Shown here piece after piece: positions 45,369-54,873 of a DNA stretch of 64,000 nt (position 1 is its first letter; every line of letters begins with the position of its first letter). Under the pieces are notes generated by a model that did no database searches, was not told the origin of the DNA, and worked only from the letters and a program-made list of their open reading frames with translations. A program made the position numbers and the translations under genes. Origin of the DNA: Comamonas sp. lk (lineage in GTDB: Bacteria > Pseudomonadota > Gammaproteobacteria > Burkholderiales > Burkholderiaceae_C); contig CAMBFO010000001.1 in assembly GCA_945865675.1 (NCBI GenBank), positions 27,379 through 91,378 on the forward strand, in the 5' to 3' direction.

Positions 45369-46438
45369 AGGCTAAACCTCCGCAAGGCCAAGCCACAAGC
45401 ACCGATAAAAAGTGGCGCGTTTTGCAGACTAGGGCTATTTCGCACTTGGGGCGCCAATCGCATGCCCTCAAAGGGGTTAATCAAAGTACAAGGCGACTGC
45501 ATTGCCGTAGAAATGGCAGCGGCCAAACCCGCAGGCATGGCACCGCCGCCGCTTAGAAAAATCCGACTCACTTTGCTATAGGGCGTACTGTTGAAAATGA
45601 ACTGTATGCCGCGCTGCAGTAGCTGTACGGTCGCGCAAACATAAGGCAGCAGTACCGATGATTCAAAATCGCGCGCCCATGCGCCCGCGATTTTTTTAGT
45701 TTCCGCCTCTTCATCGGACAAGCGGTAGTGCGCGGCAATGCGCTGAGTCAACTGATCACCTCCAAAGGCGAGCTCATGTTCATACACGATCGCTTCGCCT
45801 ACAGTCACCAGCATCAGCGTACGGCTTGCGCCTACTTTTAGCAAAAGCACCACCGCGCCTTGCTGCGCCGGCAAATGGATATCGGCCAGTCGCCTGGTCG
45901 CCAGACGCAAAGCATAGGATTGCACATCGACCACACTGGCTTCTAGTTCGGCCAATTCAACCAGTTCTTCTAGGCTTTCAACGCGGTCACGGCGGGCTGC
46001 GGCGATCAGCACATCCACCATTTCGGGGCGCTGTAGGTTGGGACCCAGAGTGCAAAAATCTAGGCTGACCTCGTCCAAAGGGAAGGGAATAGAGTGACGC
46101 GCCTCGTCCTCTACCTGCGCCTGCAAACCATCGGGGGGCAAATCCGCTTGCACCACGATTTTTTTGGTAATCACCGCAGACGATGGCAAAGCCAAAGCGA
46201 CTTTGTGGGCTCTTATCCGGTTTTCTTGCAACAAGGAACGCAGCGCCTGTGCTACCTGTTGCATCTTGACTATATGGCCGTCAACAATATGGCCGCTGGG
46301 CAGCCCGATACTGGCCAGTTGCTCCAAAACAGGCTGTTTCATGGATCCGCTGAGGCCAACAACTTTGATGCCCCAGGCGCTGATGTCCACTCCGAGAATG
46401 GCGTCCTGACGTCGGCCAAACAGTGCCTTCAAATCCAT
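45365..46438 (-). CDS. pilM: Type IV pilus actin-like ATPase PilM
   Basis: Cytoplasmic FtsA-like protein that binds PilN. ILGVDISAWGIKVVGLSG (phosphate 1), ALALPSSAVITKKI, DVQSYALRLATRR and IFLSGGGAMPAGLAAAI (adenosine region) are in order. The start is the ATG at 46438 (MDLKALFG), giving 357 residues; the frame is open upstream through the AT-rich leader. It is the first gene of pilMNOPQ and is divergent from mrcA. Confidence 0.95.
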   Translation of the reverse strand: MDLKALFGRRQDAILGVDISAWGIKVVGLSGSMKQPVLEQLASIGLPSGHIVDGHIVKMQQVAQALRSLLQENRIRAHKVALALPSSAVITKKIVVQADLPPDGLQAQVEDEARHSIPFPLDEVSLDFCTLGPNLQRPEMVDVLIAAARRDRVESLEELVELAELEASVVDVQSYALRLATRRLADIHLPAQQGAVVLLLKVGASRTLMLVTVGEAIVYEHELAFGGDQLTQRIAAHYRLSDEEAETKKIAGAWARDFESSVLLPYVCATVQLLQRGIQFIFNSTPYSKVSRIFLSGGGAMPAGLAAAISTAMQSPCTLINPFEGMRLAPQVRNSPSLQNAPLFIGACGLALRRFSL

Positions 46439-46493
46439 GACTTCAACCTCAATTGATGAAACTGTAGTTTTCTTCTCGTTAATATTTATTAAT

Positions 46494-46499
46494 AGTATA
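46494..46499 (-). promoter_or_regulatory. Candidate -10 box for pilMNOPQ
   Basis: TATACT on the minus strand, in an AT-rich stretch about 55 bases upstream of the pilM start, in the 240-base gap shared with mrcA. No convincing -35 box is seen; the call rests on the hexamer and position. Confidence 0.35.
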
Positions 46500-46678
46500 T
46501 TTAAACTCGGAAAATCTTGCATGCATCGCTGCGGATTTCCCCCTTCGCGGCTGCGCTACCATAGGGTTCCCGCTGTTTGCCGCGCTGTTTACAGCCCAGT
46601 GGTGGGAGTTTTCTGGCCATGGCCTTGCGCGCATCGCGAAAGAAGCTTTTGGTTTTTACTCTTTAGACCTTGGTATTC

Positions 46679-49072
46679 ATGGCCGAATCGCCCCCTCCTC
46701 CATCTGCTAAGCCGGCAAAGAAAAAAGCGTCCGACACGCGCACCATTTGGGGCTGGATGGGCTATGTGCTTCTGTCGCTGGCAGGGCTGGCGGCAGCCGG
46801 TGTGGCCTCGATTCTGTTGGTGGTCGCCATCGTAATGGCGCTGGCCTACCCTAATTTGCCCGATATTTCGGATTTGGAGGACTACCACCCCAAGCTTCCA
46901 TTGCGGGTGTTTTCATCTGAAGGGGACTTGATCGGGGAATTCGGCGAAGAGCACCGAACGCTCACGCCGATTAATGAAATCCCGCTGGTCATGAAAAACG
47001 CGATATTGGCGATCGAGGATGCGCGATTTTTTCAGCATGGTGGGGTGGATTATGTGGGCATGGTGCGCGCGGCGGCAGCCAATGTGGGGCGCTCGAAAAG
47101 CCAGGGCGCCTCGACCATCACCATGCAGGTGGCGCGCAATGTGTACCTATCATCCGAAAAAACCTTTACCCGCAAAATTTACGAGATATTGCTGACTTTT
47201 AAACTCGAACATAACCTCAGCAAAGACCAGATTCTGGAAATCTATATGAACCAAATTTTTCTGGGAAATCGTGCCTACGGATTTGCCGCTGCCTGCGAAA
47301 CCTATTTCGGCAAGCCCCTGAAAAATATCAGCATTGCCGAGGCCGCGATGCTCGCCGGTTTGCCCAAGGCACCGTCGGCGTACAACCCGATTAAGAACCC
47401 GCGCCGGGCGCGCATTCGCCAGCAATACATTATTGAACGCATGCTGGAAAACGGTTTTATTACGGCCGAGGAAGCCATAAGCGCTAAGGCCGAGGTCTTG
47501 CATGTGCAAACCGCCGCCAGCCGCCCGCAGGTGCATGCAGAGTTCTTGGCCGAGATGGTGCGCCAACTGATGTATGACCAATATGGCGATCAAACCTACA
47601 CCCGTGGTTTGGATGTAGTCACCACGGTCAGCAGTGCGCAGCAGGAGGCCGCTTACAAAGCGCTGCGCCGGGGCATCATGGACTTTGAACGGCGCCAAGT
47701 CTATCGCGGGCCAGAGAAATTCATCAAGCTGCCCAGCGATGCGCAGGAGTTGGAAGATGCGATTGACGAGGCGCTGGACGAGCATGCTGACAATGGCGAC
47801 GTGCTAGCTGCCGTAGTCTTGCAAGCCGATGGCAAGCGCGTACTGGCCCAAAGACAGGCCGGCGAGGTGGTAGAAATTAGCGGCGAAGGCCTGAAACCGG
47901 CCCAGTCAGGCCTGTCGGACAAGGCGGCGCCCAATATCAAAATCCGTCCGGGTGCCATCATCCGCGTGTCCAAGTCAGTCAAAGGCGCCTGGGAAATTAC
48001 CCAATTACCGGAAGTCGAGGGCGCTTTTTTTGCGATGGACCCGCGCGACGGCGCTATCAAGGCGCTGGTGGGTGGCTTCGATTACGGAAAGAACAAATTC
48101 AACCACGTGACCCAGGCCTGGCGCCAACCGGGCTCCAGTTTCAAGCCTTTCATCTATTCGGCGGCTTTGGAAAAAGGATTTACCCCCACCACGGTGATCA
48201 ACGACATGCCTTTGTTTTTTGATGCCGGCACCACCGGCGGGCAACCCTGGGAGCCGAAAAATTATGACGGAACGTTTGAAGGCCCCATGCCGCTACGCAA
48301 GGCACTAGCCAAGTCCAAGAACATGATTTCCATCCAAATTTTGCAGTCCATTGACACGCACTATGCGCAGGAATGGATAAGCCGCTTTGGTTTTGACGCT
48401 GAGAAGCATCCGCCCTATCTCACCATGGCCCTGGGCGCCGGCTCGGTCACCCCCATGCAACTGGCTACCGGCTACTCGGTGTTCGCCAACGGCGGTTATC
48501 GGGTCAGCCCCTGGCTTATTTCACGGGTCAGCGAACAGCGCGGCAAGATATTGCTGGAAACGGCTAGGCCCGTGTTGGGCGAAGCCAATGTCGCCATCGA
48601 GCCGCGCAATGCGTTTTTGATGTCCAGTCTCTTGCAAGAGGTCACGCGCTCAGGCACCGCGGCCAAGGCCCAGGCTACGCTAAAGCGCCCGGATGTTTAC
48701 GGCAAAACCGGTACTACCAACGACTCCATGGATGCCTGGTTTGCGGGTTACCACCCCACGCTAACCGCGGTCACCTGGATAGGTTACGACACGCCGCGCA
48801 AGCTCGGTGATAAAGAAACCGGTGGCGGTCTAAGCCTGCCAGTCTGGATCAGCTTTATGGAAACCGCTTTGAGAAACGTTCCCATAATGGAATCCGAGGC
48901 GCCCGAAGGCATTGTGCGTGTCAACAACGAGTGGTATTACGAGGAGTTTTCCAAGGGTACCGGCATAGGCGCTGTAGGCACTGGTGACAAAGCCCCTGCC
49001 GGGGCCCCGGCCTCCAGGCCGATGACGCCGGCCGAAGAACAGCGCAGTATTTTGGATTTGTTCAGAAACTGA
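46679..49072 (+). CDS. mrcA: Penicillin-binding protein 1A (bifunctional)
   Basis: Class A PBP with glycosyltransferase and transpeptidase activities. A membrane anchor near residues 25-55 precedes the GT51 domain (AILAIEDARFFQHGGVDYVGM, GASTITMQVARNVYL, NQIFLGNRAYGFAAACETYFG). The transpeptidase domain carries SxxK in QPGSSFKPFIYS, SxN in AKSKNMIS and KTG in VYGKTGTTNDSMDAWF. An OB-like insert lies between the two domains. The length of 797 residues is typical. I use the ATG at 46679. Its stop abuts the cyaY stop in convergent orientation. Confidence 0.96.
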   Translation: MAESPPPPSAKPAKKKASDTRTIWGWMGYVLLSLAGLAAAGVASILLVVAIVMALAYPNLPDISDLEDYHPKLPLRVFSSEGDLIGEFGEEHRTLTPINEIPLVMKNAILAIEDARFFQHGGVDYVGMVRAAAANVGRSKSQGASTITMQVARNVYLSSEKTFTRKIYEILLTFKLEHNLSKDQILEIYMNQIFLGNRAYGFAAACETYFGKPLKNISIAEAAMLAGLPKAPSAYNPIKNPRRARIRQQYIIERMLENGFITAEEAISAKAEVLHVQTAASRPQVHAEFLAEMVRQLMYDQYGDQTYTRGLDVVTTVSSAQQEAAYKALRRGIMDFERRQVYRGPEKFIKLPSDAQELEDAIDEALDEHADNGDVLAAVVLQADGKRVLAQRQAGEVVEISGEGLKPAQSGLSDKAAPNIKIRPGAIIRVSKSVKGAWEITQLPEVEGAFFAMDPRDGAIKALVGGFDYGKNKFNHVTQAWRQPGSSFKPFIYSAALEKGFTPTTVINDMPLFFDAGTTGGQPWEPKNYDGTFEGPMPLRKALAKSKNMISIQILQSIDTHYAQEWISRFGFDAEKHPPYLTMALGAGSVTPMQLATGYSVFANGGYRVSPWLISRVSEQRGKILLETARPVLGEANVAIEPRNAFLMSSLLQEVTRSGTAAKAQATLKRPDVYGKTGTTNDSMDAWFAGYHPTLTAVTWIGYDTPRKLGDKETGGGLSLPVWISFMETALRNVPIMESEAPEGIVRVNNEWYYEEFSKGTGIGAVGTGDKAPAGAPASRPMTPAEEQRSILDLFRN

Positions 49073-49402
49073 TTAGGGTGCAAACTGCAAGTGCACGCCC
49101 GCCTGCGCGCTGGCATCACTGGCTAACAGTGTAAAAAAATCACCCTGCCCTTTGGTATCCTGCCAGCGGCCTTCGCGCCATGAAAAATGGTATCCGCCCG
49201 AGCGCGAGGCCATCCAAACCTCGTGCAAAGGTTTTTGCAGATTGATGATGATCTGGCTGCGGTTGGCAAATACCAAAGTCACCATGGCGCCTACGCGTTG
49301 GTTGTCAATGTCGGCCGTGCCCTCATCATTGATCGCATCGCAGACGGTTTCAACGCTGCGCAAGAGGGATTCGGCCAGGTCCATGAACTCGGGGTCGGTC
49401 AT
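49073..49402 (-). CDS. cyaY: Iron donor/frataxin-like protein CyaY
   Basis: Bacterial frataxin, which modulates iron-sulfur cluster assembly by IscS. The acidic first helix ([25 protein letters not shown]), the strand region [25 protein letters not shown] and [13 protein letters not shown] are diagnostic. Length is 109 residues. Only 12 bases separate its start codon from that of lptM on the other strand, so the two promoters must lie inside each other's genes or further off. Confidence 0.94.
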   Translation of the reverse strand: MTDPEFMDLAESLLRSVETVCDAINDEGTADIDNQRVGAMVTLVFANRSQIIINLQKPLHEVWMASRSGGYHFSWREGRWQDTKGQGDFFTLLASDASAQAGVHLQFAP

Positions 49403-49414
49403 TACAATTTCACC

Positions 49415-49600
49415 ATGTCAAAAACAAAAAAATTAAGAAGTACCTGGTGCTTGTGCCTAGCGGCCACTGTGCTACTGAGCGCCTGCGGGCAAAAAGGGCC
49501 CTTATTTCTGCCGCCTAAAGCAGCCAGCTTCAACAGCTCTTGCCAAACTCCTACAAGCCACACCATAACGGATCGGCAGCCTAGCTGCCGCGCAGCATGA
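49415..49600 (+). CDS. lptM: LptM-type small lipoprotein
   Basis: A 61-residue lipoprotein (YifL/LptM family) that assists LptD maturation in enterobacteria. The signal peptide ends in a lipobox with Cys near residue 24 ([18 protein letters not shown]); the CGQKGPL(Y/F)LP motif right after the lipidated Cys is the family hallmark. The stop overlaps the lysA start by four bases. The conserved lptM-lysA order beside cyaY supports the call. The frame extends upstream through cyaY, which is not coding on this strand. Confidence 0.88.
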   Translation: MSKTKKLRSTWCLCLAATVLLSACGQKGPLFLPPKAASFNSSCQTPTSHTITDRQPSCRAA

Positions 49601-50877
49601 ACAATACCTTGCCCGGAGCTCCCTATTTCCACTATGGCCACAAAGGCCTGATGGTGGAGGATCTCGCCCTTAACGCACTCGCCCGAGAACATGGAACGCC
49701 TTTGTATGTCTATTCCAAAGCGTCTATGGTGGGCGCGCTGGCCGCTTACCAGGCCGGGTTTGCTGGGCGCAAAGCGCAGATTTGCTATGCCATGAAGGCC
49801 AACTCCTCGCTGGGGGTATTGCAAGTTTTTGCGCGCGCCGGTTGCGGTTTTGACATTGTGTCGGGCGGCGAGTTGGCGCGGGTACGTGCGGCCGGTGGCG
49901 ACCCGGCCAAAGTCATTTTCTCGGGCGTCGGTAAAACCCGCCCTGAAATGCGCGAGGCGCTGACCGCGGGCATTGGCTGCTTCAATGTCGAAAGTGAAGC
50001 AGAGATCGAGGTCCTGAACGCCGTTGCCGTGTCTATGGGCGTGCGCGCGCCCATCAGCATCCGCGTCAACCCCAATGTAGACCCCAAAACCCATCCCTAC
50101 ATTTCCACCGGCCTCAAAGGCAGCAAATTCGGGATCGCCCACGATCGCACCCTGGCGACTTACCAACATGCAGCCACGCTACCGGGCTTGCGTATCGTGG
50201 GGATTGACTGCCATATTGGCTCGCAAATCACGGAAGAGGCGCCCTACTTGGACGCGGTAGACCGTATGCTTGATCTGGTGCAGGCGATTGAAGCGGCAGA
50301 CATTGCCTTAGAGCATATTGATTTCGGCGGTGGCTTGGGTATTCAATACCAAGACGAGGCGCCACCAACGGCCGATGCGCTGTGGGCCAAATTACTGCAA
50401 AAAATCGATGCGCGCGGCTTGGGCGACCACACCTTGATGATCGAGCCGGGTCGCTCCCTGGTGGGTAATGCTGGGGTGTGCCTTACTGAAGTGCTCTACC
50501 TCAAGCCCGGCGAGCAGAAAAACTTCTGCATCGTGGATGCCGCCATGAACGACTTGCCGCGCCCCGCGATGTACCAGGCCTACCACGCGATTGTTCCTTT
50601 GGAGCCGGCAAAAAACCCGGCCCAGACGAGCGTGTATGACGTGGTCGGACCGGTATGCGAAAGCGGCGATTGGATTGGCCGAGACCGGGCATTGGCGGTA
50701 CAGCCCGGCGAGCGGCTGGCGGTGATGTCCGCCGGGGCTTATTGCATGAGCATGGCCAGTAATTACAACACCCGCACCCGCGCCGCCGAGGTCTTGGTCG
50801 ATGGCGACCGGGCGACCGTCATCCGCCAGCGGGAGTCGCTTACGGACTTGTTCCGGGGCGAGCAGCTGTGCGCATGA
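49597..50877 (+). CDS. lysA: Diaminopimelate decarboxylase
   Basis: PLP-dependent last step of lysine synthesis. The Lys that binds PLP is in ICYAMKANSSLGVLQ. FDIVSGGELARV, CHIGSQITE, DFGGGLGIQY and MIEPGRSLVGNAG follow, with the substrate-site Cys in VVGPVCESGDW. The length of 426 residues is usual. The 3' end overlaps msrQ on the opposite strand by 38 bases. Confidence 0.96.
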   Translation: MNNTLPGAPYFHYGHKGLMVEDLALNALAREHGTPLYVYSKASMVGALAAYQAGFAGRKAQICYAMKANSSLGVLQVFARAGCGFDIVSGGELARVRAAGGDPAKVIFSGVGKTRPEMREALTAGIGCFNVESEAEIEVLNAVAVSMGVRAPISIRVNPNVDPKTHPYISTGLKGSKFGIAHDRTLATYQHAATLPGLRIVGIDCHIGSQITEEAPYLDAVDRMLDLVQAIEAADIALEHIDFGGGLGIQYQDEAPPTADALWAKLLQKIDARGLGDHTLMIEPGRSLVGNAGVCLTEVLYLKPGEQKNFCIVDAAMNDLPRPAMYQAYHAIVPLEPAKNPAQTSVYDVVGPVCESGDWIGRDRALAVQPGERLAVMSAGAYCMSMASNYNTRTRAAEVLVDGDRATVIRQRESLTDLFRGEQLCA

Positions 50878-51466
50878 ATCGGCGACGCAAGCGCCAGGCC
50901 AGCAATACCCCGATGATGGCGGCGTAAAGTGCCACCTCGTCAAAGTTGCGTTTGCCCGCGCGCATCCAGAAAAAATGCAAGATGGCCAGCAGAGCGATCA
51001 AATACACCGCCCGGTGCAGACTACGCCAGCGCGCCGCGCCCAACCATCGGATAGCGGCGTTAAAAGACGTCAGCGCCAAGGGCAGCAAGAGCAGCAAGGC
51101 CAGCAACCCGACAAGAATAAAAGGGCGCTTGGGAATATCGTGCAGGATGTCTTGCCATTGCCCGCTCTGGTCCAGCCAGGCATAGGCGAGAAAATGCAAG
51201 ATCGCATAGAAAAATACGAACAGGCCCAGCATGCGGCGAAAACGGGCCAAGCCCACCCAGCCCATAGCCTCGCGCAAAGGAGTCACCAGCAAAAGCACAC
51301 AGAGCATGCGCAGTGTCCACAGGCCCGTGCCGCGCAATAACGCTTCAGCCGGATTGGCCCCCAGGCCATCGTGCAACAAGGCAAACCACAAATAGGCCAA
51401 GGGCAGCAAGCCCAGCACAAAAACACAGGGTTTGGCATAGCGCCAAGCAAGGGCGCGCTGCATCAT
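50840..51466 (-). CDS. msrQ: MsrQ, heme-binding membrane subunit of the MsrPQ methionine sulfoxide reductase
   Basis: Six-helix b-type cytochrome of the ferric reductase-like fold that passes electrons from the quinol pool or flavin reductases to MsrP. Heme-ligand His residues are in YAILHFLAYAWLD, SLHRAVYLIALLAILHFFWM. I use the ATG at 51466 (MMQRALAWRY); an upstream TTG is also in frame. About 208 residues. It follows msrP by 21 bases. Confidence 0.93.
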   Translation of the reverse strand: MMQRALAWRYAKPCVFVLGLLPLAYLWFALLHDGLGANPAEALLRGTGLWTLRMLCVLLLVTPLREAMGWVGLARFRRMLGLFVFFYAILHFLAYAWLDQSGQWQDILHDIPKRPFILVGLLALLLLLPLALTSFNAAIRWLGAARWRSLHRAVYLIALLAILHFFWMRAGKRNFDEVALYAAIIGVLLAWRLRRRFMRTAARPGTSP

Positions 51467-51487
51467 CAAGGCGGACAAGAGCGGGGC

Positions 51488-52462
51488 TCAGTAGAACTTT
51501 TTCAAATCCAGGCCGGCGTACAACTGGCCTACCTGCGCTTGGTAGCCGTTAAACATCAGCGTCTTGCGCTTTTTGCCAAAAATGCCATCCTCGCCGAGCC
51601 GCCGCTCGCTGGCCTGGCTCCAGCGCGGGTGGTCCACTTCAGGGTTGACGTTGGAGTAAAAGCCATACTCTTGCGGCGCGGCCTTGTTCCAGGCGGTAGC
51701 CGGTTGGCGCTCGCTAAAACGGATTTTGACAATGCTCTTGGCACTCTTAAATCCATATTTCCAGGGCACCACCAAACGCACTGGGGCACCATTTTGGTTG
51801 GGCAATATTTCGCCATACATACCAAAGGCCAACAAGGTCAGCGGATGCATGGCCTCGTCCAAACGCAAGCCCTCGGTATAGGGCCAGTCCAGCGTGCGGC
51901 TACCCACAAAAGGCATGGTTTTGGGGTCCGCCAGGGTCACAAACTCCACATATTTAGCGCTACCCATTGGCTCAAGCCGCTTGATCAGCTCAGCCAGCGA
52001 GTAGCCTACCCAGGGGATGACCATGGACCAGCCTTCGACACAGCGGAGCCGGTAAATGCGCTCTTCCATGGGGCTTAGAGCCAGCAAGTCCTCCAAAGCC
52101 CAACGGCCGGGCTTTTTTACCAAACCCTCTATATCCACCGTCCAGGGCGTGGTTTTCAGGGTATGGGCATTGGCGGCCGGGTCGGACTTGTCGGTGCCGA
52201 ACTCGTAAAAATTGTTGTAGCCGGACGCGTCTTTGTAAGCCGTCGGTTTGTCCATGGCCTGCGCACCGGGCAGCGCGCTAGGCTTGGCAGGCAGCGGAGC
52301 CAATTTGCCAGGCCTTTGCGTCGGCGCCAGCGCTTGGGCTGCCCCGACGGACGGCATGGTGCCCAGGGCTAGGGCGCTGCTACTGGCGAGCAAATGGCGT
52401 AGCGCGCCACGGCGGCCTTGCACCAATTCGCGAGGGGTGATATCAGAACTTTGAAGTTTCAC
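51488..52462 (-). CDS. msrP: MsrP, periplasmic molybdopterin protein-methionine-sulfoxide reductase
   Basis: Repairs oxidised methionines in periplasmic proteins. A twin-arginine signal ([18 protein letters not shown]) marks it as a Tat substrate. The molybdenum-ligating Cys is in [35 protein letters not shown] and [16 protein letters not shown] are family-typical. The start is a GTG at 52462 with GGAG seven bases upstream; the longer TTG start lacks this. About 324 residues. Confidence 0.95.
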   Translation of the reverse strand: MKLQSSDITPRELVQGRRGALRHLLASSSALALGTMPSVGAAQALAPTQRPGKLAPLPAKPSALPGAQAMDKPTAYKDASGYNNFYEFGTDKSDPAANAHTLKTTPWTVDIEGLVKKPGRWALEDLLALSPMEERIYRLRCVEGWSMVIPWVGYSLAELIKRLEPMGSAKYVEFVTLADPKTMPFVGSRTLDWPYTEGLRLDEAMHPLTLLAFGMYGEILPNQNGAPVRLVVPWKYGFKSAKSIVKIRFSERQPATAWNKAAPQEYGFYSNVNPEVDHPRWSQASERRLGEDGIFGKKRKTLMFNGYQAQVGQLYAGLDLKKFY

Positions 52463-52532
52463 AGGGGCTCCAGGCAAAAAAACTATGCCGCCGCAAGCAC
52501 CCTATGGCCGGTATGCACCAGGGAAGGCACGC

Positions 52533-53165
52533 TTAACGCAGACCGGCCACGTAATCCGCTAGGGCTTTGATTTCGCGGTCATTGAGCTTGGCCGCAACCT
52601 GGCTCATTTGCAAGTTGTTTTTGCGCACGCCATCACGGAACGCGGTCAATTGGGCCGCCGCATATTCGGCATGCTGGCCACCGATGCGAGGGTACTGCGC
52701 AGGGATGCCAGCGCCATTGGGGCTGTGGCAACCGGCACAGGCCGGCACTTGGCGGTCAGCGATGCCGCCCCGGTAAATTTTTTCGCCTAAAGCCACATTT
52801 TCTCTGTCCTTGGCAAAACCGGTCTTCGCGGCTTTGCTTTCCAGCCAGAAAGAGATATTGCGCATATCGTCTTCGGACAAGGCGCTGGCAAAACCGAGCA
52901 TGATCGGGTTGGCACGCTTGCCAGATTTGTATTCCTGAAGTTGTTTCACCAAATATTGGGGGTGCTGCTGCGCCAGTTTGGGGAAAGTCGGCGTGCCCGA
53001 ATTACCGTCCGCCCCATGGCAGGCCGCGCATACTGCGGTGAAGCTGGCTTCGCCTTTTGCCAGATCGGGTTTGGCAGCTTTGGCAGACTCAGCGCTATGG
53101 GCCGGGGCAAAAAATGCGCCAGCGAGCATGGCTGCGACGAGAAACAAGGGGGCAAACAACTTCAT
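52533..53165 (-). CDS. Diheme cytochrome c4-like protein
   Basis: Periplasmic c-type cytochrome of 210 residues with a signal peptide (LFLVAAMLAGAFFAPAHSAE). It has two heme boxes, CAACHGADG near residue 45 and CAGCHSPNG near residue 143, each in a class I cytochrome domain. Met ligands are likely in PIMLGFASAL and NNLQMSQVAAKL. Cytochrome c4 usually donates electrons to terminal oxidases. It lies upstream of msrP on the same strand and is divergent from engB. Confidence 0.92.
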   Translation of the reverse strand: MKLFAPLFLVAAMLAGAFFAPAHSAESAKAAKPDLAKGEASFTAVCAACHGADGNSGTPTFPKLAQQHPQYLVKQLQEYKSGKRANPIMLGFASALSEDDMRNISFWLESKAAKTGFAKDRENVALGEKIYRGGIADRQVPACAGCHSPNGAGIPAQYPRIGGQHAEYAAAQLTAFRDGVRKNNLQMSQVAAKLNDREIKALADYVAGLR

Positions 53166-53249
53166 GGTGCTAGGGCTCTTTGGTAGGGCGAAAACCCCAC
53201 CATTCTACAATGCCACCTTGGGCCTGCCCGCCATCACAACCACAAGCCC

Positions 53250-53969
53250 ATGACCACTCCAAGCCCGCCCGCTCCTGCCCAGCCAGCCATCGCCACCGCC
53301 GCGCCCAAGAGCGCGGCCCTGCAAGCGCTGGGCTGGTTACACACGGCGCGCTTTTTGACCACCGCGCCGCAATTGCATTTTTTGCCGGAGTTGGACGTGC
53401 CGGAAATTGCTTTTGTCGGGCGCTCCAATGCCGGTAAATCCACCTGCATCAACACCTTAACCCAGCAAAAGCAACTGGCTTTTGCCTCCAAGCGCCCCGG
53501 GCGCACCCAGCACATCAACCTGTTTGCGTTGGGTAAACAAGGCGTGATGGACGCAGTGCTCACCGATTTACCCGGCTATGGCTACGCGGCCGTGCCCAAG
53601 CAGGACAAGATCCGCTGGCAACAGGTCATGGCCAATTACCTGGTCAGCCGCAAAAACCTGCAGGCCATTGTGCTGATGTGCGACCCGCGCCACGGGATGA
53701 CCGAATTGGACGAAATATTGCTCGACGTCATCCGCCCCCGGGTGGAAGAAGGGTTGAAGTTTCTGGTGGTACTGACCAAGGCTGACAAACTCACCCGCAG
53801 CGAGGGCGCGAAAGTCTTGTCGATTACCAAGTTACAAGCTGGCGGTGGCGAAGTACGGCTTTTTTCCGCCACCAAGCGCACCGGCTTGGAGGACGTGGCC
53901 ACGCTTTTGTGGGCTTGGGCCCACCCCGCTAGCGCAGTGGCACTGGCAGTCGAGCCGACAGCCGGTTAG
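53250..53969 (+). CDS. engB: Ribosome biogenesis GTP-binding protein YihA/YsxC
   Basis: GTPase needed for 50S assembly. G1 is FVGRSNAGKSTCINTL, G2 lies in RPGRTQHINLF, G3 is DLPGYGYAAVPK and G4 is VVLTKADKL; FSATKRTGLEDV forms G5. The length of 239 residues includes an N-terminal Ala/Pro-rich extension of about 25 residues. Confidence 0.96.
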   Translation: MTTPSPPAPAQPAIATAAPKSAALQALGWLHTARFLTTAPQLHFLPELDVPEIAFVGRSNAGKSTCINTLTQQKQLAFASKRPGRTQHINLFALGKQGVMDAVLTDLPGYGYAAVPKQDKIRWQQVMANYLVSRKNLQAIVLMCDPRHGMTELDEILLDVIRPRVEEGLKFLVVLTKADKLTRSEGAKVLSITKLQAGGGEVRLFSATKRTGLEDVATLLWAWAHPASAVALAVEPTAG

Positions 53970-53976
53970 CAGCAAG

Positions 53977-53990
53977 GCGGGCAAGCCCGC
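53977..53990. terminator. GC hairpin after engB
   Basis: GCGGGC-AA-GCCCGC (53977-53990) lies eight bases past the engB stop, between two convergent genes. It has no T-run on either side, so it may act as a weak bidirectional or processing hairpin. Confidence 0.35.
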
Positions 53991-54009
53991 TTCACAGCCT
54001 GGCCTAGCC

Positions 54010-54873
54010 TCAAGCGTAGAGGCTGGGCGCACCCGGCGGGCGTGTCTTAAAGCGCTTGTGTACCCAGTAATACTGGGCCGGGTCCTGGTCAATCCAATGT
54101 TCAATGCATTGGTTCATGCGCAAGGTATCGGCGTGCAAGTCCTCGCTGGGGAAATCCGCCCAGGCATCGCTCAAACGGACCTCATAACCACCGGGAACCA
54201 GGCGGCTGACCAAGGCGCAGACACGCGCCCGCCCAAGCTTGGCAAAACGCGCCAACGCCGGCACGGTAGCGGCAGGTACGCCGTAAAACGGAACCCATAG
54301 CGCCCCCTCGGCACCGAAGTCCATATCCGGCGACAAGTGCAGACGGATGCCTTTGCGCAGTCCGCGCAGCACCGGCTGGGGGCCGTCTTTGCGGGCAATC
54401 GAGTGCACGTTCCCGGACCGATTACGACCCTGCACCATCCATTCTTCGGCCCACACATTGCTCAAAGGCACGTAAATACATGCAGTGATGATTTGCTGCA
54501 ACTCGGTGAGTACCACGCCGCCAACATCCAGGCCCACCATGTGCGGGGCCAAAAATACCAAGGGCTCGGGGTTTTCCAGTTCAAGCAGCGCGCCCTCGAA
54601 TTGGATGCGTTGGCGCAGCAAGGCCGCCGGCGCGTGCCATAACCAGGCGCGGTCTAGCAAAGCTTGGGCAAAAAGACGGAAATGTCTGCGCGCAATAGCC
54701 CGGCGCTGCGCCAGGTCCAAGTGCCCAAAGCAGGCCGCAAGATTGGCCTGCACGACCGCGCGGCGGCGGCGGGCAAAGACATACAAGAGCATTCCCAAAG
54801 CGCTGCCTATGGCGCGCAAAATCGGCAGCGGCACATAAGCCAGCAACTGCATGACCCGGATCAAGGGGTTCAC
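54010..54873 (-). CDS. LpxL/HtrB-family lipid acyltransferase (HX4D type)
   Basis: Lysophospholipid-acyltransferase-fold enzyme of 287 residues. It has an N-terminal membrane helix (LIRVMQLLAYVPLPILRAIG), the acyltransferase motif LAPHMVGLDVGGV (His-x4-Asp), then FGAEGALWVPFYGVPAATVPALARFAKL and YYWVHKRFKTRP. It probably adds a secondary acyl chain to lipid A. The start is the GTG at 54873, with AGGAG upstream and a four-base overlap (GTGA) with the previous gene. Confidence 0.9.
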   Translation of the reverse strand: MNPLIRVMQLLAYVPLPILRAIGSALGMLLYVFARRRRAVVQANLAACFGHLDLAQRRAIARRHFRLFAQALLDRAWLWHAPAALLRQRIQFEGALLELENPEPLVFLAPHMVGLDVGGVVLTELQQIITACIYVPLSNVWAEEWMVQGRNRSGNVHSIARKDGPQPVLRGLRKGIRLHLSPDMDFGAEGALWVPFYGVPAATVPALARFAKLGRARVCALVSRLVPGGYEVRLSDAWADFPSEDLHADTLRMNQCIEHWIDQDPAQYYWVHKRFKTRPPGAPSLYA

